33,292 nucleotides of DNA from Candidatus Doudnabacteria bacterium. GTDB taxonomy: Bacteria > Patescibacteriota > Doudnabacteria > UBA920. Every line of letters begins with the position of its first letter. Within the stretch, counting starts at the first letter, position 1. Positions 13,976 to 21,274 of the stretch are shown one piece after another. The notes under the pieces are model-generated. The model did not search any database, had not been told where the DNA came from, and was given only the letters and a program-made list of their open reading frames with translations. Both the position numbers and the translations under genes were made by a program. Location: contig JAHFJH010000011.1 of the NCBI GenBank assembly GCA_023245995.1, forward strand, positions 1 to 33,292, in the 5' to 3' direction.

Positions 13976-14107
13976 ATGAATACATATCGTGTGGTTATTT
14001 TGGTAACGTTATCAATTGTACTATTGGCAGCTGGGTGCACAAAACAACCTTTGCCAAGAGAGGTGCCAAGTTCTCCTGTGGAGAGCTACGAGCAGTTGCC
14101 GAGATAG
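13976..14107 (+). CDS. 43-aa lipoprotein
   Basis: The product is 43 aa. It has a short basic N-terminus (MNTYR), a hydrophobic core and the lipobox LAAGC with Cys21, so Lgt would add a diacylglycerol there. The mature part is only ~23 residues, rich in Pro, Ser and Glu (KQPLPREVPSSPVESYEQLP). A TATACT box (13964-13969) ends 6 bases before ATG, so the mRNA is probably leaderless. Function unknown. It gives a direct local substrate for the lgt at 20342. Confidence 0.72.
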   Translation: MNTYRVVILVTLSIVLLAAGCTKQPLPREVPSSPVESYEQLPR

Positions 14108-14142
14108 CTAGTGCTTAGTGCGTAGTACCTAGTGCTTAGAGA
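14104..14142. repeat. CTAGT/TTAGT short repeats
   Basis: Four to five copies of CTAGTGCTTAG-like units with a period of about 9-10 bases, between the lipoprotein stop and the terminator. They match the set at 13140-13179. Confidence 0.55.
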
Positions 14143-14149
14143 ATTACAA

Positions 14150-14180
14150 AAAATTAATCCGCAGCTGGCGGATTAATTTT
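14150..14180. terminator. bidirectional terminator between lipoprotein and scpB genes
   Basis: The arms AAAATTAATCCGC and GCGGATTAATTTT pair over 13 bp around a 5-nt loop. The tip (TCCGC-AGCTG-GCGGA) resembles the mini-hairpins inserted in the tRNA-Glu remnants. Confidence 0.88.
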
Positions 14181-14198
14181 GTTTAAATGTTTATTTGA

Positions 14199-14810
14199 TT
14201 ATATGTTTTGTGTGTTTTGCACTGGGTCGTGGTAGTCTGAGACAGGCCCAACTGGTGCGTCGTCCGCTTTTTCTGTGGCGGTTGCTGGAGTTTCTGGGAG
14301 TTTAATTTCTGCGGTAAGTTTTGCAAATTCAGGCAACTCGGAAACTGTTTGCAGGCCCATATGTTGTAAAAATTCTGTTGTTACTTGGTAGTAACTACTT
14401 CTGCTGTCTGTTGGATTACTGACTTTTTCAATTAAGCCACGCATTAAGAGTTGCCTTATAGAATATTGGCAATTAACTCCGCGTATGGACTCTATCTCTG
14501 TTTTAGAAATTGGTTGTCTGTATGCAATTATACCCAAAACTTCTACTGTGGCATCGGTTAATTTTTCACGTAAATCTGCGGTCAGAAAAGCTTTAACTAG
14601 CTCAACGTGTTGTGGGTTTGTGCCAAGTTGCCACTGTCCGCCTGCTTCCATGAGTACAATTCCGCTACCTGCGCGCATGCTTTGTAGTTCGGTGAGTGCT
14701 AGCGTTGCTTGCTCTGTGTTAGAGCTCACGAGTTCTGCTAGTTGTTTGGTGGTAACTGGTTTGCTAGCCACGAATAAAACGCTTTCTAGTTTGGGAATAA
14801 GGTCGTTCAT
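14199..14810 (-). CDS. scpB: segregation and condensation protein ScpB
   Basis: The product is 203 aa. Two winged-helix domains (about residues 5-75 and 80-155) include the conserved EVLGIIAYRQPISKTEIESIRGVNC and the RGLIEKV segment, all typical of ScpB. The tail after 170 is acidic and probably disordered. ScpB dimers bind ScpA and complete the SMC condensin that organises and segregates the chromosome. It is the last gene of the aspS operon, 27 bases after a small membrane-protein gene. smc is not in the window. Confidence 0.95.
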   Translation of the reverse strand: MNDLIPKLESVLFVASKPVTTKQLAELVSSNTEQATLALTELQSMRAGSGIVLMEAGGQWQLGTNPQHVELVKAFLTADLREKLTDATVEVLGIIAYRQPISKTEIESIRGVNCQYSIRQLLMRGLIEKVSNPTDSRSSYYQVTTEFLQHMGLQTVSELPEFAKLTAEIKLPETPATATEKADDAPVGPVSDYHDPVQNTQNI

Positions 14811-14837
14811 AGATGTACAAAACTGAATTTAGTATTT

Positions 14838-15074
14838 TTAGTTGTTACTGAGTAAAAATAGCCAAACACCTGCGCCAATAAGCAATATTGAAATTATAAC
14901 AATTTGCACTTGGTTGCCAAGAAGCTTGGTACCTTCCTGAGAGCCTTGAGGTAGTTTAATCAAGCCAAGACTTATGAGCCAACGCTGGACAATAAAGTAC
15001 CAGGGCTCGTAAAGGGTGGTGCCGTAGAGGTACCCTGCGAGTATTAATATGGCTGCAAACAAATCTCTGTTCAT
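14838..15074 (-). CDS. small two-helix membrane protein in the scp operon
   Basis: The product is 78 aa with hydrophobic segments at about residues 7-24 and 54-75 and a central polar part (LPQGSQEGTKLLGNQ). I do not recognise it. It lies between scpA (52 bases upstream) and scpB (27 bases downstream) on the same strand, so it is probably cotranscribed. A link of condensin to the membrane would be speculation. Confidence 0.6.
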   Translation of the reverse strand: MNRDLFAAILILAGYLYGTTLYEPWYFIVQRWLISLGLIKLPQGSQEGTKLLGNQVQIVIISILLIGAGVWLFLLSNN

Positions 15075-15126
15075 AAATTAATTTAACAAGATAGTATGGT
15101 ATTAATATATCATACGCGACAAGGCT

Positions 15127-15861
15127 CTATAACATATTGGTTTGCTCTTTTTCCACTTTCCTAATGGTAATTTCGGTAAATAGAGCTTCTTGTTCAACGC
15201 TAAATATGCGCTGTTTTATAAGCTCAAGTAGGGCTAAGAAAGTTACTATTGCTTCGGATTTATTTTTCGCCTGAGAAAGAACGCTAGAGAGTTTAGTTTC
15301 TATTTGCTGAGAGAGTAGGCCTTGTAGATGAGAAATTTTTTCTTGAATAGATATAGCTTCCTTTATGCGTGCTTTTGGTAAATTATCTAGTTCAGTCAGT
15401 TCGGACAGCACTTTGAGAATGTTCGCATGAAGTGTTCCGGTCGTAATGCTTGGATCTGGAAAAAAACTTACTCTTTTGGAAAATACCAACGTACGGCTAA
15501 AACTTTGTTGTTGTTTTGCGTCCAGCATTTTTAAATACCTAGCAATTTCCCTAAATTGTTTGTAAAGCAAGAGTTGGCTCTCTAGGGGCACTTCGGTATC
15601 GTCGTCGTCTGTTTCTATTTCTAGACTAGGTAAAATTGCCCGAGATTTAATTACCAAGAGTTTAGCTGCTATAGCTAAGTAGTCGGAGAGCACAGTCGGG
15701 TCTAGTTCTTCCAGTTTTCGTACATAGGCTAAAAACTGTTCTGTAACATGGGCCAAAGCAATTTCGGTTATGCTTAACTTTTGTTGTTCTATTAGAGACA
15801 GCAGTAAGTCTAAAGGTCCTTCAAATTCATTTTTCGTTAATGTAATGCTATGTTGTTCCAT
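15127..15861 (-). CDS. scpA: segregation and condensation protein ScpA
   Basis: The product is 244 aa. The N-terminus FEGPLDLLLSLIEQQKLSITEI and the following YLAIAAKLLVIKSRAILP are signatures of the ScpA kleisin. A charged middle with coiled-coil tendency follows, and the C-terminal winged helix (about 205-240) would contact the SMC head. ScpA bridges the SMC dimer and recruits ScpB. The start is only 2 bases after the stop of the YbaK-like gene, so translation is probably coupled. Confidence 0.95.
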   Translation of the reverse strand: MEQHSITLTKNEFEGPLDLLLSLIEQQKLSITEIALAHVTEQFLAYVRKLEELDPTVLSDYLAIAAKLLVIKSRAILPSLEIETDDDDTEVPLESQLLLYKQFREIARYLKMLDAKQQQSFSRTLVFSKRVSFFPDPSITTGTLHANILKVLSELTELDNLPKARIKEAISIQEKISHLQGLLSQQIETKLSSVLSQAKNKSEAIVTFLALLELIKQRIFSVEQEALFTEITIRKVEKEQTNML

Positions 15862-15863
15862 GT

Positions 15864-16421
15864 TTATTTTGCAAAAGCACCTAATATAGGAGAAATAATT
15901 TTAAAATATTGTTTACTAGAAACTTTCACGCTTTCGGTAAAACTTCCTGCACTAAATACTAAATTCTTATTCAGAGTTAGCTTTTTGTCTACCAACAAGG
16001 GTGTGTCGTATATTGGCAGGGGAGCTAGCAAATATTTAGTTTTAAGTTTGCCAGCTATGTCTTTTTCTTTGGCTACAGATGTCCGTACTTTAATGGGGGA
16101 GGGGAGTTTAGGGTTTTGTTTAATAAGTTTTTTGAATAATTTTGTTTGGACATCTAATACGAATTTATCTATCTTTTTAAAGTCTAGGTGTTTACCAGCC
16201 GGCACTGCTACTAAAATTAAATTAAATTTTTCTATTTTATCTCCAGGTTCTGTAATGAACGCAATTTGCTTATCAAACTTTACTAGCACAGTTTTTACCA
16301 CCTCTTTTGGGTTTATGTGCTGGGTTTCAGCCGAGTTAAAAGCCGTGTAGACTTTACGGTGTTTTATGCTCTCGTATTTTATGTCAGATTGTTCAAAAAA
16401 TTTTTGTATCTTTTTGTCCAT
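15864..16421 (-). CDS. YbaK/ProX-like aminoacyl-tRNA deacylase
   Basis: The product is 185 aa. The features fit the YbaK/aminoacyl-tRNA editing fold: INPKEVVKTVLVK, a hydrophobic strand ending in VPAGKHLDFKKI (the conserved Gly-Lys region), and the C-terminal DTPLLVDKKL...FSAGSFTESVKVSSK. Such proteins remove wrong amino acids from tRNA (Cys-tRNA-Pro in YbaK). The specificity here is unknown. Its place just downstream of aspS and under the same T-box leader suggests a role in aminoacyl-tRNA quality, but this is inference from context. Confidence 0.8.
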   Translation of the reverse strand: MDKKIQKFFEQSDIKYESIKHRKVYTAFNSAETQHINPKEVVKTVLVKFDKQIAFITEPGDKIEKFNLILVAVPAGKHLDFKKIDKFVLDVQTKLFKKLIKQNPKLPSPIKVRTSVAKEKDIAGKLKTKYLLAPLPIYDTPLLVDKKLTLNKNLVFSAGSFTESVKVSSKQYFKIISPILGAFAK

Positions 16422-16446
16422 ATATGTTCTGTAATTATTTTAGTAT

Positions 16447-16657
16447 TTACAATGCGCTTGTTTTTAAAAATTTTATCACTTGTTCTGTGTCAGCTATTTC
16501 TTTTATAAGTCCGGTTCTTTGTTCGGCCAGACTTTTTGTTGGGTTTACGCTATGAACAATATCTGTTGCGGCTAGCCTGTGCTGTAACTCTACAAGTTTT
16601 TCTTGTAAAGCAATAATTTCTTGGTTTTTTAATTTCTTTTTCGTTGGTATTGTGCAT
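16447..16657 (-). pseudogene. small coiled-coil ORF with apparent one-base frameshift
   Basis: From ATG 16657 the frame reads MHNTNEKEIKK and then runs off. Leaving out one base in a run of six A (16625-16630) gives an uninterrupted helical sequence (NQEIIALQEKLVELQHRLAA, a charged middle with SVNPTKSLAEQR, and a C-terminal IKFLKTSAL) ending at TAA. The long frame has no ATG, GTG or TTG near its start. So this is either a frameshifted gene, a homopolymer sequencing error, or a gene with an unusual start or programmed shift. The pattern is a little like ribosomal protein L29, but that is weak. It sits 24 bases after aspS. Confidence 0.5.
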
Positions 16658-16680
16658 ATATGTAACAGTTAGCTTGGACG

Positions 16681-18459
16681 CTAACTTTGCTTTTTTGGTG
16701 GTAGATCTAACTTTATGTGAAGCTCTTTCAGTTGTTTTTCGCTTACAGTGCTTGGAGCTTCCATCATTACGTCTTCAGCACTGCCATTTTTAGGAAAAGC
16801 AATAACTTCACGAATATTGGCTTCGTTCTCGAGCAGCATTAATAAACGGTCTATTCCTGGAGCAAACCCACCGTGCGGTGGAGCGCCATACTCAAAGGCG
16901 CGAATCATGGCTCCAAATTTTTCGTCTACTACTTCTTTTGGGTAACCGACAATTTCAAAAGCTTTATACAAAATTTCTGGGTTGTAGTTTCGTATGGCTC
17001 CACTTGAAAGTTCTAGGCCGTTGGCAATTATGTCGTATTGATCTGCTTTTATAGTTAACGGGTCTTGTGTGTTTAGCGCATCTAGGCCACCAATTGGCAT
17101 AGAGAAAGGGTTGTGGCAAAAATCAATTTTCTTTTCCGTGTCACTCCATTCGTACATGGGGAAGTCTATAATCCACGCCCAAGCAACAACACTAGGGTCT
17201 TTAAGACCGAAGTCTGCGCCGAGTTGATCTCTTAGTTTGCCAAGGACTTTGTTAACTAAACTTCGCTCGTCCGCACCGAAGAAAACAATGTCCCCATCCT
17301 GTGCTTTTGTTTTTGTAATGATCGCAGAAACTTCCTCTGATGATAAAAATTTTAAAATAGGGGATTTTTGTTCGCCATTCTCCAGTACAATATAAGCAAG
17401 CCCCCCTGCGCCCTCGCGCTTAACCATTTCGGTTAGAGTGTCTATTTGGCTTCTTGTAAGCCTACTACCACCTTCAAGGGTTATGGCTTTTATGCATCCA
17501 CCTGACTTTATGGCATTGGCAAAAACACTAAAGCCAGTATTTTTAAGCTCTTCGGTAAGTTCTACCATTTCCATACCAAATCTAAGGTCGGGTCTGTCGG
17601 AGCCGTACTTTTCCATTGCTTCTGCATAGGGAATGCGTGGGAACGGTTTTTCTAAAACTTTTTTGCCAGCAAATTTTTCGGTAAGTTCTATAAACAATGG
17701 CTCCATTTGTTTAAACACAACGTCGTGGTGGTCGGCAAAAGCTATTTCTAAGTCTAGCTGATAAAATTCCCCTGGGCTTCTGTCGGCTCTTGGGTCTTCG
17801 TCTCTGAAACAGGGGGCGATTTGGAAGTACTTCGGGACTCCACCTACCATGAGTAGTTGTTTAAACTGTTGGGGCGCTTGAGGAAGTGCGTAAAACTTGC
17901 CCGGATGCAAACGGGATGGCACTAAAAAGTCGCGCGCGCCTTCAGGAGAGCTAGATGTCAAAATTGGTGTTGTAATTTCTATAAAGTCTTCTGCATCCAT
18001 CCAGTCGCGGATAAATTTAATCATTTTATGACGCTTTAACAACATGCTCTGCATTTTTTCTCGACGCAAATCTAGAAAACGATATTTCAAACGTAGGTCT
18101 TCGTTTATATTTGCTTCCTGATGGAAAATAGGGAAAGGCAGAGGCTTGCTCGGATTTAGTATTTCCAAGTGCTCTACTTTTATTTCTACGGTACCAGTTG
18201 CAATATTTTTATTTACTAGCGAAGGTTCTCGTTCTAACACTGTGCCGGTGGCTTTTAAAACAAATTCGTCGCGTATTTTATTTGCAATTTCAAAAGCCGT
18301 TGCAGTTTCTGGGTGCACTGTAAGTTGTACTAGTCCAGCGTGGTCGCGTAGGTCTATAAATATTAAACCACCGTGGTCGCGAGTACTAGCTGCCCAACCG
18401 GCAACTGTAATTTGTTTCCCAACATGTAGTGTAGTGTCTAAACTAAGTGTTCTTTGCAT
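16681..18459 (-). CDS. aspS: aspartyl-tRNA synthetase, bacterial type
   Basis: The product is 592 aa, the normal bacterial length. An N-terminal OB-fold anticodon-binding domain (about 1-105) is followed by the class II core with motif 2 FRDEDPRADRSPGEFYQLD, the GAD insertion domain (about 280-420) and motif 3 GGFAPGIDRLLMLL. QAPQQFKQLLM is the flipping-loop region of bacterial enzymes. It charges tRNA-Asp, and possibly tRNA-Asn if the indirect route is used, which the window does not show. It is the first gene of the operon and is preceded by a T-box leader with its own terminator. Confidence 0.97.
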   Translation of the reverse strand: MQRTLSLDTTLHVGKQITVAGWAASTRDHGGLIFIDLRDHAGLVQLTVHPETATAFEIANKIRDEFVLKATGTVLEREPSLVNKNIATGTVEIKVEHLEILNPSKPLPFPIFHQEANINEDLRLKYRFLDLRREKMQSMLLKRHKMIKFIRDWMDAEDFIEITTPILTSSSPEGARDFLVPSRLHPGKFYALPQAPQQFKQLLMVGGVPKYFQIAPCFRDEDPRADRSPGEFYQLDLEIAFADHHDVVFKQMEPLFIELTEKFAGKKVLEKPFPRIPYAEAMEKYGSDRPDLRFGMEMVELTEELKNTGFSVFANAIKSGGCIKAITLEGGSRLTRSQIDTLTEMVKREGAGGLAYIVLENGEQKSPILKFLSSEEVSAIITKTKAQDGDIVFFGADERSLVNKVLGKLRDQLGADFGLKDPSVVAWAWIIDFPMYEWSDTEKKIDFCHNPFSMPIGGLDALNTQDPLTIKADQYDIIANGLELSSGAIRNYNPEILYKAFEIVGYPKEVVDEKFGAMIRAFEYGAPPHGGFAPGIDRLLMLLENEANIREVIAFPKNGSAEDVMMEAPSTVSEKQLKELHIKLDLPPKKQS

Positions 18460-18476
18460 ATATGTATTCTATAAAA

Positions 18477-18528
18477 TAAAAAGAGTCCTTACAAACTGAC
18501 CATAGTTAAATGATTAGTTTGTAAGGAC
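18477..18528 (-). terminator. terminator arm of the aspS T-box leader
   Basis: On the minus strand the 13-bp stem GTCCTTACAAACT / AGTTTGTAAGGAC is followed by TCTTTTTATTTT, 18 bases before the aspS ATG. Confidence 0.88.
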
Positions 18529-18776
18529 GCTCTAGTAAACAGTGCGTGGTGCCACCTTACTTTGTTCTATTTTAAGATAGAATCTCAAATTTACACTATA
18601 ACGGGCGCGCCCGAAGAGGTCTACTAACGCCATAGGCTCAAGCAGAAAGTTTGTAAAGTAGAAAGTTTATAAAGTATCTATGACTTTATGAACTTTAAAA
18701 ACTTTATTAACTTTTCACCTGTCGCTTTGCGACACGTTCTTCTCTTAGCTCGGCTGTGTTTTCAGCTTCATTGCTT
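18481..18776 (-). promoter_or_regulatory. T-box riboswitch leader of aspS
   Basis: On the minus strand there is a long leader with the T-box core AAGGTGGCACCACG (18545-18558), preceded by a GGGCGCGCCCGTTAT stem-III-like element, and an AGAGA/GGTGAAA pattern as in the stem I apex. A candidate specifier GAC (18619-18621, an Asp codon) stands before CTCTTC, which can pair with GAAG at the 5' end of stem I. The terminator at 18485-18528 competes with the antiterminator that includes the T-box. Uncharged tRNA-Asp should bind and allow transcription of aspS and the scp genes. The specifier placement is less sure than the T-box itself. Confidence 0.88.
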
Positions 18777-18782
18777 TTCCAT

Positions 18783-18812
18783 ATTATATCATGCACTATA
18801 TACGTAAGGCAA
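18783..18812 (-). promoter_or_regulatory. promoter of the aspS operon
   Basis: On the minus strand TTGCCT (18807-18812) and TATAAT (18783-18788) are 18 bases apart, just upstream of the T-box leader. Confidence 0.65.
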
Positions 18813-18891
18813 ATACAAATGTGCAGGTTTTTGCCAAATATCGGGTGTATGACTACGGTTGAAATACCGTCACAACAAGTCAGGAGGGCTT

Positions 18892-19278
18892 ATGAGTAGA
18901 CGTCTTTTCTTGTTTTTGCTTTGTTTTTTTGCTCATGGCACATTTGCCCAGAGTCCAAAGCCAAAGTTTGATTGGCAACATGTTGTTTCTATTGCAGTTA
19001 CTCTAAATGAGCAAAATCCATGCCAGCAACCAGTTTTTTCCATAGCTAAAGCTAGCGATATTGCGGAAATTGTAAAAGCTTTTAATCAGAAGCCAGACAT
19101 GTCGCAGTACGGATGCGGTGCTCCTGGTTACCGCATTTGGTTTCGTGACCGACAAGGTTTTGTGGTTACTGGAAATATTGGGATAACTCAAATGAGTGTT
19201 CGGGGTAAGCCCGGACTGTATGTGCTTTCTAAGCGGGCTATTGAGTTAGTTCAGGCAAAAGAATCTTGTGGAGAATAA
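18892..19278 (+). CDS. secreted protein of unknown function with SD-type start
   Basis: The product is 128 aa. Residues 1-19 form a signal peptide (MSRRLFLFLLCFFAHGTFA-QS). The mature part has three Cys (CQQP, YGCGAP and the C-terminal ESCGE), possibly for disulfides, and YRIWFRDRQGF. I do not recognise it. An SD (AGGAGGG, 18882-18888) fits ATG 18892; an in-frame ATG at 18859 lies before the SD. Genes with an SD are rare in the window and are all orphans. Upstream a small hairpin ACGGT/ACCGT is present, and a terminator follows at 19320. Confidence 0.66.
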   Translation: MSRRLFLFLLCFFAHGTFAQSPKPKFDWQHVVSIAVTLNEQNPCQQPVFSIAKASDIAEIVKAFNQKPDMSQYGCGAPGYRIWFRDRQGFVVTGNIGITQMSVRGKPGLYVLSKRAIELVQAKESCGE

Positions 19279-19319
19279 GACTAACATGGCTAACAGTTAG
19301 TTATGAAGATAGCGATTTT

Positions 19320-19349
19320 GCCCGCGTTAGTAAGAGCGGGCTTTTATTT
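19320..19349 (+). terminator. intrinsic terminator after the SD-type secreted protein gene
   Basis: The stem GCCCGC/GCGGGC with a 10-nt loop is followed by TTTTATTTT. Confidence 0.87.
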
Positions 19350-19406
19350 TGCCTGTGATATAATAGGATTTGTAAGATAATAAGTTTTATAAGACGTATA
19401 AGACCT

Positions 19407-19988
19407 ATGGCGTTGAAAAAGATAGTATTAGACCTTGAGACTCAGAATTCTTTTCAAGACGTTGGCGGTAGAGGCAAAAATCATTTATTAAAAATTTCTG
19501 TTTGTGGCGTTTATTTTTACGAAACAGATAAATACCAAACTTTTGAAGAGCACGAACTGGGAAAACTGGCGCCACTCTTACAGACAGCGGACCAAATAAT
19601 TGGTTACAACATTAAGGATTTTGACTTTGAAGTGTTGCAACCGTACTTAAATTTTAATATTTTTGAAGTACCATACTTAGATATTTTGCAAGAAATAGAA
19701 AAAGTTATTGGGCATCGGGTGAAGCTAGAGTCCGTGGCGCAGGCAACTCTTGGTAGTGGTAAGTCAGGAACAGGCTTGCAAGCCATAGTTTACTGGCGAG
19801 CAGGTAAGTTGGACGAGCTAAAAAAGTATTGTTTGGACGATGTACGTGTAACTAAACAGGTTTACGAATATGGAAAAAAGAATGGCAAGCTTTTATATTC
19901 CGATTATTTTAGCATAAAAGAAGCCCCAGTGAGCTTTTTGGAAGCAGAGGCAAGGGGCGAGGTATTACATCAGGCGAGCTTGTTTTAA
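19407..19988 (+). CDS. predicted 3'-5' exonuclease, RNase H-like (YprB type)
   Basis: The product is 193 aa. It has the DEDD exonuclease motifs: Exo I IVLDLETQ (Asp and Glu near 9-11), Exo II GYNIKDFDFEVL, and Exo III CLDDVRVTKQVYEYG, with an additional conserved LESVAQATLG. This is the YprB ribonuclease H-like group, presumed to trim DNA or RNA 3' ends. TATAAT at 19359-19364, no SD. Its stop overlaps the convergent hypothetical gene by 4 bases. Confidence 0.85.
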   Translation: MALKKIVLDLETQNSFQDVGGRGKNHLLKISVCGVYFYETDKYQTFEEHELGKLAPLLQTADQIIGYNIKDFDFEVLQPYLNFNIFEVPYLDILQEIEKVIGHRVKLESVAQATLGSGKSGTGLQAIVYWRAGKLDELKKYCLDDVRVTKQVYEYGKKNGKLLYSDYFSIKEAPVSFLEAEARGEVLHQASLF

Positions 19989-20341
19989 GATTTTGAGCGT
20001 CCGACTAATTTGTTTATTTCTGAATCGTAGTCTACGAGTAGTTCTTTGTTTGCAGAAGTCGATAACCTTACAGAGCCAATCATGCCATGACTCTTTGGGA
20101 TTTCAAATCCAATTGTTACTTTACATCCACTTGAGAGTTTGGCCGCAATGGTGTGTGTTGGGAAGCTATTGTGCGGGTGTACGAGTAAACTTTTTCCTTC
20201 CGGTGAGTGATAGGCCACATTCACAGGTTCAAGTCCAAACCTTTTTAGTCTAGTAATTAAGGCTTCCGTGGTTATGGTGTATTGTTCTACATGGAAATTC
20301 CGTGTTTGATCTGGTTGTTGGCCTTGCAGTTTTCTACGCAT
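19985..20341 (-). CDS. hypothetical protein convergent to the exonuclease
   Basis: The product is 118 aa, basic, with no signal peptide or membrane segment. I do not recognise it. It has a helical first part (TTEALITRLKRFGLEPVNVA) and a beta-rich second part ending in DYDSEINKLVGRSKS. The single usable ATG abuts the lgt start (CATATG), so its promoter must lie inside lgt; a TATACT box is present there on the minus strand (20375-20380). The clean, stop-free frame and the exact 4-base overlap with its neighbour favour a real gene. Confidence 0.55.
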   Translation of the reverse strand: MRRKLQGQQPDQTRNFHVEQYTITTEALITRLKRFGLEPVNVAYHSPEGKSLLVHPHNSFPTHTIAAKLSSGCKVTIGFEIPKSHGMIGSVRLSTSANKELLVDYDSEINKLVGRSKS

Positions 20342-21274
20342 ATGAATAAAAAAGAATTATTGTTTCTTGTAAGTAGTATACTCATAGTTTTGTTATTATT
20401 TCTAGTAGTGGGTATTTTTTTTGTATTTTCTGGCTCATTTGCATTGCCACAGTATTTTTTTATAGGTTCAATTTCTGTTCACTATTACGGCATAACTATG
20501 GCGTTGGCTGTTGGGGCGGGCTGGTGGTTGGCCTCAAAACGTGCTCCTAAGTATGGGATAGACACAGCAAAGATTGACACTTTTTTGTTATGGTTAGCTT
20601 TTGGAGGTTTTGTGGGCGCACGGGCTTACCACGTTGCTAGTAGTTGGCGGTATTATTTAGAGGCTCCATTTGACGCACTCAAGGTCTGGCACGGCGGGCT
20701 CTCTATTTTTGGCGCTTTAATAGGCGGTTTTATTGTGATTGTTTTTTTTGGTAAAAAGCTTCTAACCGACAAGCAATTTTCTAATCGCAATGCTTCCTAC
20801 CTTCCGCCTTCTACTTTACGCTTACTAGATTGGCTTGCGCCAAGTGTAGTGCTTGGCCAAATAATTGGCAGGTTTGGAAATTTTTTCAATTACGAAGCAT
20901 TTGGTTACCCAAGCAACTTGCCGTGGCACATGTTTGTTCCAGAACAGTTTCGCCCAGACGGCTTGCTTGGCTTTGCTTTTTTTCATCCATTATTTTTGTA
21001 TGAAGCTTTGGGCAACGCGTGTATTTTGTATGTTTTACTCAAGCTCGGGGCCAAGCCAAGCACTCGCATAGCACGCCCAGGGTGGCTGTTCTTTTTGTAT
21101 CTTTTTTTGTATAATGCTATGAGATTTGCTCTTGAATTTTTACGTACAGACAGCACGTTTTTATGGGCAGGGGTACGTTTGAATGTTTTAGTTTCTGCTG
21201 GTTTGTGCCTTACTGCATTTATCGGGCTATTAGTTCTTAACAGTTATGACAAAGCAACCGAACAGATTAAATAA
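20342..21274 (+). CDS. lgt: prolipoprotein diacylglyceryl transferase
   Basis: The product is 310 aa with about seven membrane helices. It shows VHYYGITMALA, WHGGLSIFGALIGG and the Lgt signature GQIIGRFGNFFNYEAFG, with a C-terminal RFALEFLRTD. Lgt transfers diacylglycerol from phosphatidylglycerol to the Cys of lipoprotein signal peptides, such as the LAAGC of the 43-aa lipoprotein at 13976. An in-frame start at 20282 would lie within the divergent gene, so I use ATG 20342. The next gene starts 29 bases before its end. Confidence 0.95.
   Translation: MNKKELLFLVSSILIVLLLFLVVGIFFVFSGSFALPQYFFIGSISVHYYGITMALAVGAGWWLASKRAPKYGIDTAKIDTFLLWLAFGGFVGARAYHVASSWRYYLEAPFDALKVWHGGLSIFGALIGGFIVIVFFGKKLLTDKQFSNRNASYLPPSTLRLLDWLAPSVVLGQIIGRFGNFFNYEAFGYPSNLPWHMFVPEQFRPDGLLGFAFFHPLFLYEALGNACILYVLLKLGAKPSTRIARPGWLFFLYLFLYNAMRFALEFLRTDSTFLWAGVRLNVLVSAGLCLTAFIGLLVLNSYDKATEQIK

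Noticed and set aside
16447-16657. Ribosomal protein L29.
   Set aside because: A loose similarity in leucine spacing only; the gene is not in a ribosomal operon and the frame is broken.
19291-19380. Short ORF starting near 19302 over the terminator.
   Set aside because: It reads through the terminator hairpin and the next promoter and has no supporting start signal.
19985-20341. HicA-like toxin.
   Set aside because: A faint similarity in the LKRFGLE region is not backed by the typical GSHH motif, and there is no HicB partner.
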